Below are positions 61,463 through 64,000 of a DNA stretch of 64,000 nucleotides, one piece after another. Source of the stretch: JACCWP01 sp963801045 (GTDB lineage: Bacteria > Actinomycetota > Actinomycetes > Propionibacteriales > Nocardioidaceae); NCBI GenBank assembly GCA_963801045.1, contig CAWDDC010000003.1, forward strand, positions 806,001-870,000. The letters are read 5' to 3'. A model generated the notes under the pieces. It searched no databases. It was not told where the DNA came from and was given only the letters and a program-made list of their open reading frames with translations. How positions within the stretch are numbered: the stretch's first letter is position 1; each line of letters starts with the position of its first letter. A program made the position numbers and the translations under genes.

Positions 61463-62108
61463 ATGGGCTGGTGGACCGAACGGGTCGTCCCCCGCATCAC
61501 CGAACGGCGTGCTCGGCGAGGCCGCCATCGCCGAGGTCCGTGCCGAGGTGTGCGCGGGGCTGCGCGGTGACGTGGTGGAGATCGGCTTCGGCTCCGGGCT
61601 GAACGTCCCGCACTACCCCGCCGCGGTCACGTCGGTGACCGCGATCGAGCCGTCGGACCTGGCCTGGGAGCTGGCCCAGCCGCGGATCTCCGCGAGCACC
61701 GCCCCGGTACGGCGCGGCGGGCTGGACGGTCAGCGGCTCGACGTCGCCGACGCGAGCGTCGACACCGCACTGTCCACGTTCACGATGTGCACGATCCCCG
61801 ATCTCGACCAGGCACTGCGTGAGCTCACCCGGGTGCTGCGTCCCGGCGGTCGTCTGCACTTCCTCGAGCACGGCCGCTCGGACGAGCCGGGCGTCGCGCG
61901 CTGGCAGCGGCGGCTGCTCCCGCTGCACCGACGCGTGTGCGGCGGCTGCCACCTCGACCGGCCGATCGACGCGTACCTCACCCGCAGCGACCTGCGCGTC
62001 GAGCGGATCGAGACCGGGTACGGCGACGGACCGAAGGTGGGTGCGTTCCGATATGTCGGCACTGCGGTGAAGCCGCCGGAGGCCGGGGCACCCCCGCAGG
62101 CATACTGA
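61463..62108 (+). CDS. Class I SAM-dependent methyltransferase, one frameshift
   Basis: About 214 aa. It starts MGWWTERVVPRIT, and after an extra G near 61503 continues NGVLGEAAIAEVRAEVC with SAM motif VVEIGFGSGLNVPHYP (UbiE/ThcF-like), motif II VTAIEPSDLAWEL, and TFTMCTIPDLDQALRE with RPGGRLHFLEHGRS. AGGAGGG precedes ATG 61463. Adjacent to the repeat protein (10 bp), so likely co-expressed. Substrate unknown. Confidence 0.82.
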
Positions 62109-62112
62109 ACGG

Positions 62113-63316
62113 GTGGCGGCGTCGATCCCTTCTCCCGTCCGAGACGCCGGCCTCCCCGACCGGTTCCGGCTGGACGCGTTGACCGCCGACCTCGACTCGC
62201 CGCTCGCGATCGTCGATCTGCCGGCCTTCGACGCCAACGCCGCCGACCTCGTCCGTCGCGCCGCCGGCACCCCGGTCCGGGTGGCGACCAAGTCGGTACG
62301 GTGCCGGACGCTGATCGATCGCGCGCTCGCGGTCCCGGGCTTCCGGGGCCTGATGACGTACTCGCTGACCGAGGCCCTGCGGTTGGCCGACGCCGGGCAC
62401 GACGACATCCTGATGGCCTACCCCAGCGCCGGCCGCGCGGCGATCCGCGAGCTGGTCTCCGACGAGCGCCGCACCCGGGCGATCACGCTGATGGTCGACA
62501 GCATCGAGCACCTCGACTTCATCGACGCGCTCGCGCCACCGCACACGCGCCCTCCGGTGCGGGTGTGCGTCGACATCGACACCTCGCTGCGCCTGGGGCG
62601 GGCCTGGTTGGGGGTGCGGCAGGTCCCCGCTGCGCACGCCGGACGAGGTCACCGGCATGGTCGCGCAGCTGGCTGCGCGGCCGGGTGTGCAGGTGGTCGG
62701 GCTGATGACCTACGAGGCCCAGGTGGCCGGGCTGCCGGACACCTCCGCTGCCGTCCGGGCGGTCAAGCGTGCCTCCCTCCGCGAGCTGTCCGGCCGGCGC
62801 GCGAAGATCGTGCAGGCGGTGCGCGACATGGTCGACCTCGAGCTGGTCAACGCAGGCGGCACCGGCTCGCTGGAGGTCAGCGCTGCTGACCCGGAGGTGA
62901 CCGAGGTGACCGCCGGGTCCGGCCTGTTCGGCCCGGGGCTGTTCACCGGCTACGCCTCCTTCAAGCCCAAGCCGGCGGTGCTGTTCGCGCTGCCGGTCGT
63001 CCGGCGCCCCTCGGCCGACGTCGCGACCTGCCGCGCCGGCGGCTACGTCGCCTCCGGGCCGGCCCACGCCAGCCGGCTGCCCACGCCGGTGCTCCCCACC
63101 GGACTGAAGCTGGTCAGCGCAGAGGGTGCGGGCGAGGTGCAGACCCCCGTACGCGGTCCGGCGGCCCGGCACCTGCGGGTCGGCGACCGGGTCTGGTTCC
63201 AGCACGCCAAGGCCGGCGAGATGTGCGAGCGGTTCGACCGGCTGCAGCTGCTCGAGGCCGACCGCCACGCCGGCAGCGTGGACACGTACCGCGGTGAGGG
63301 CTGGAACTTCGGATGA
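62113..63316 (+). CDS. DSD1/D-threonine aldolase-like PLP enzyme, one frameshift
   Basis: Alanine-racemase-fold PLP protein of about 400 aa. The PLP Lys is in PVRVATKSVRCRT (Lys60), and the C-terminal metal-type beta-domain begins near VLPTGLKLVSAEGAGEVQTP. It belongs to the amino acid deaminase/aldolase group (D-serine dehydratase- or D-threonine aldolase-like). An extra base near 62620 breaks the frame before RTPDEVTGMVAQLAARPG. GTG 62113; its TGA overlaps the ATG of the MFS gene. Confidence 0.83.
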
Positions 63317-64000
63317 GCGGGGCCGCGGACGCCGGACGGATCTCGAGGGATCCCGGCGGCCAGGACGGCCCCGATGTCTCGGGATTCGTCGGCACCCGCT
63401 GGATCACGCTGCTGACCCTCGCCAACCTCGGTCTGTGGATGGCCCTGTTCACGCCCGTCCAGGTGCTGCTGCCCGACCAGGTCGCCGGCATCGACGAGGC
63501 GCACAAGGTCTCCATGCTGGGGATCGTGTCGGCGATCGGTGGCGCCATCGCGCTGGTCGGAGCGCCGTTGGCCGGTGCGCTGTCCGACCGCACGGCCTCG
63601 CGCTACGGCCGCCGCCACCCGTGGACGCTCGGCGGTGCGCTGGTCACCGCGGGCGCACTGCTCGCGCTGGCCGAGCAGGACACGATCGCCGGAGTCGCCA
63701 TCTGCTGGGGCCTCGCCCAGCTCGCGATGAACGCCGTGCTCGCCGCACTCACCGCCGCGGTCCCCGACCACGTGCCGGTGCCGCAACGGGGAACCGTCTC
63801 GGGCTGGCTCGGCCTGCCGCAGTGCATCGGCGTGGTCGTCGGCACCGTGCTGGTGACCACCGCGTTCACCAGCCAGCGGGCCGGGTACGCCGTTCTCGCG
63901 GTCGCCCTCGTGGTGCTGGTGCTGCCGTTCGTGCTCGGCACCGATGACCCCGCGCACCCGAGGGCTGAACGGGAGGCCCCCGCGTGGAGCGGGTTCGCGG
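63313..64000 (+). CDS. MFS transporter (partial at window end)
   Basis: First 229 residues of a major facilitator: a soluble N-terminus, then TM1 (WITLLTLANLGLWMALFTPV), loop-2-3 motif GALSDRTASRYGRRHPWTLGG, and further helices to VLALVVLVLPFVLG-like sequence near 63940. It starts in the ATGA overlap with the DSD1-like gene, so it may carry the substrate of that enzyme. The remainder lies beyond 64000. Confidence 0.85.
   Translation, partial: MSGAADAGRISRDPGGQDGPDVSGFVGTRWITLLTLANLGLWMALFTPVQVLLPDQVAGIDEAHKVSMLGIVSAIGGAIALVGAPLAGALSDRTASRYGRRHPWTLGGALVTAGALLALAEQDTIAGVAICWGLAQLAMNAVLAALTAAVPDHVPVPQRGTVSGWLGLPQCIGVVVGTVLVTTAFTSQRAGYAVLAVALVVLVLPFVLGTDDPAHPRAEREAPAWSGFA

Overview
High-GC (about 70%) actinobacterial chromosome. 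An Lsr2 nucleoid protein, a DUF3263/LytR_C pair, OtsA/OtsB trehalose synthesis, LutABC lactate oxidation and an S-box (SAM-I) leader on a thrC-like gene point to Actinomycetia. A Nocardioidaceae-type soil organism is my best guess, which is an inference. There is no ribosomal or phage block. The window reads as ordinary chromosome with a dense accessory content of regulators, GNATs, VOC proteins and hydrolases.

Layout. 1-1.4 kb: an alpha/beta hydrolase divergent from a CGNR regulator. 1.4-3.1 kb: a SAM-I riboswitch, a threonine-synthase-like enzyme and a MoaD/ThiS sulfur carrier, all on the minus strand. This is the most interesting system here, because the layout suggests sulfur-carrier-dependent homocysteine synthesis under SAM control. 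3.2-8.1 kb: otsB and a small partner, a LytR_C/DUF3263 pair, a Gfo/Idh oxidoreductase and otsA. 8.1-8.52 kb: six tandem 66-75 bp repeats, then a perfect 12-bp terminator hairpin. 8.6-11 kb: a membrane-anchored trypsin-like protease with a C-terminal zinc ribbon, divergent from an M23 peptidase. 11-12.6 kb: a TetR regulator and an MDR oxidoreductase with two perfect operators. 12.7-15.6 kb: lutABC, heavily frameshifted. 16-23.2 kb: an orphan FtsX permease, a large secreted subtilase and a TrmB/LuxR-like regulator. 23.5-34.3 kb: lsr2, methyltransferases, a serine hydrolase, a PNPOx-like/VOC/DHFR-like operon, a USP-family protein, a zinc ADH, an AraC/DJ-1 regulator and an HxlR/VOC divergon. 34.3-43.3 kb: a decayed hydrolase, an HD protein, an epimerase-like protein, GNATs, a flavin amine oxidase, a peptidase-E-like protein and a secreted PQQ-type sugar dehydrogenase with a Tat-exported TIM-barrel protein. 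43.4-44.2 kb: a truncated phosphotransferase beside an RTX-repeat fragment. 44.2-64 kb: a DUF1254 protein, a second serine hydrolase, small membrane proteins, a TetR/cupin divergon, a TRIC-like channel, an Nramp-related transporter, MFS transporters, a sulfatase, tRNA-Thr(UGU), a small protein coupled to a cysteine peptidase, an ArsR/AHSA1 pair, a Ser-Gly-Ile repeat protein, and a DSD1-like PLP enzyme followed by an MFS transporter.

Data quality. About 25 frameshifts interrupt otherwise intact genes. Nearly all are single-base insertions, and ten or so lie in lutABC. Removing one base at each site restores full-length products, so I annotate these loci as one gene each and treat the breaks as probable sequencing or assembly errors unless resequencing shows otherwise.
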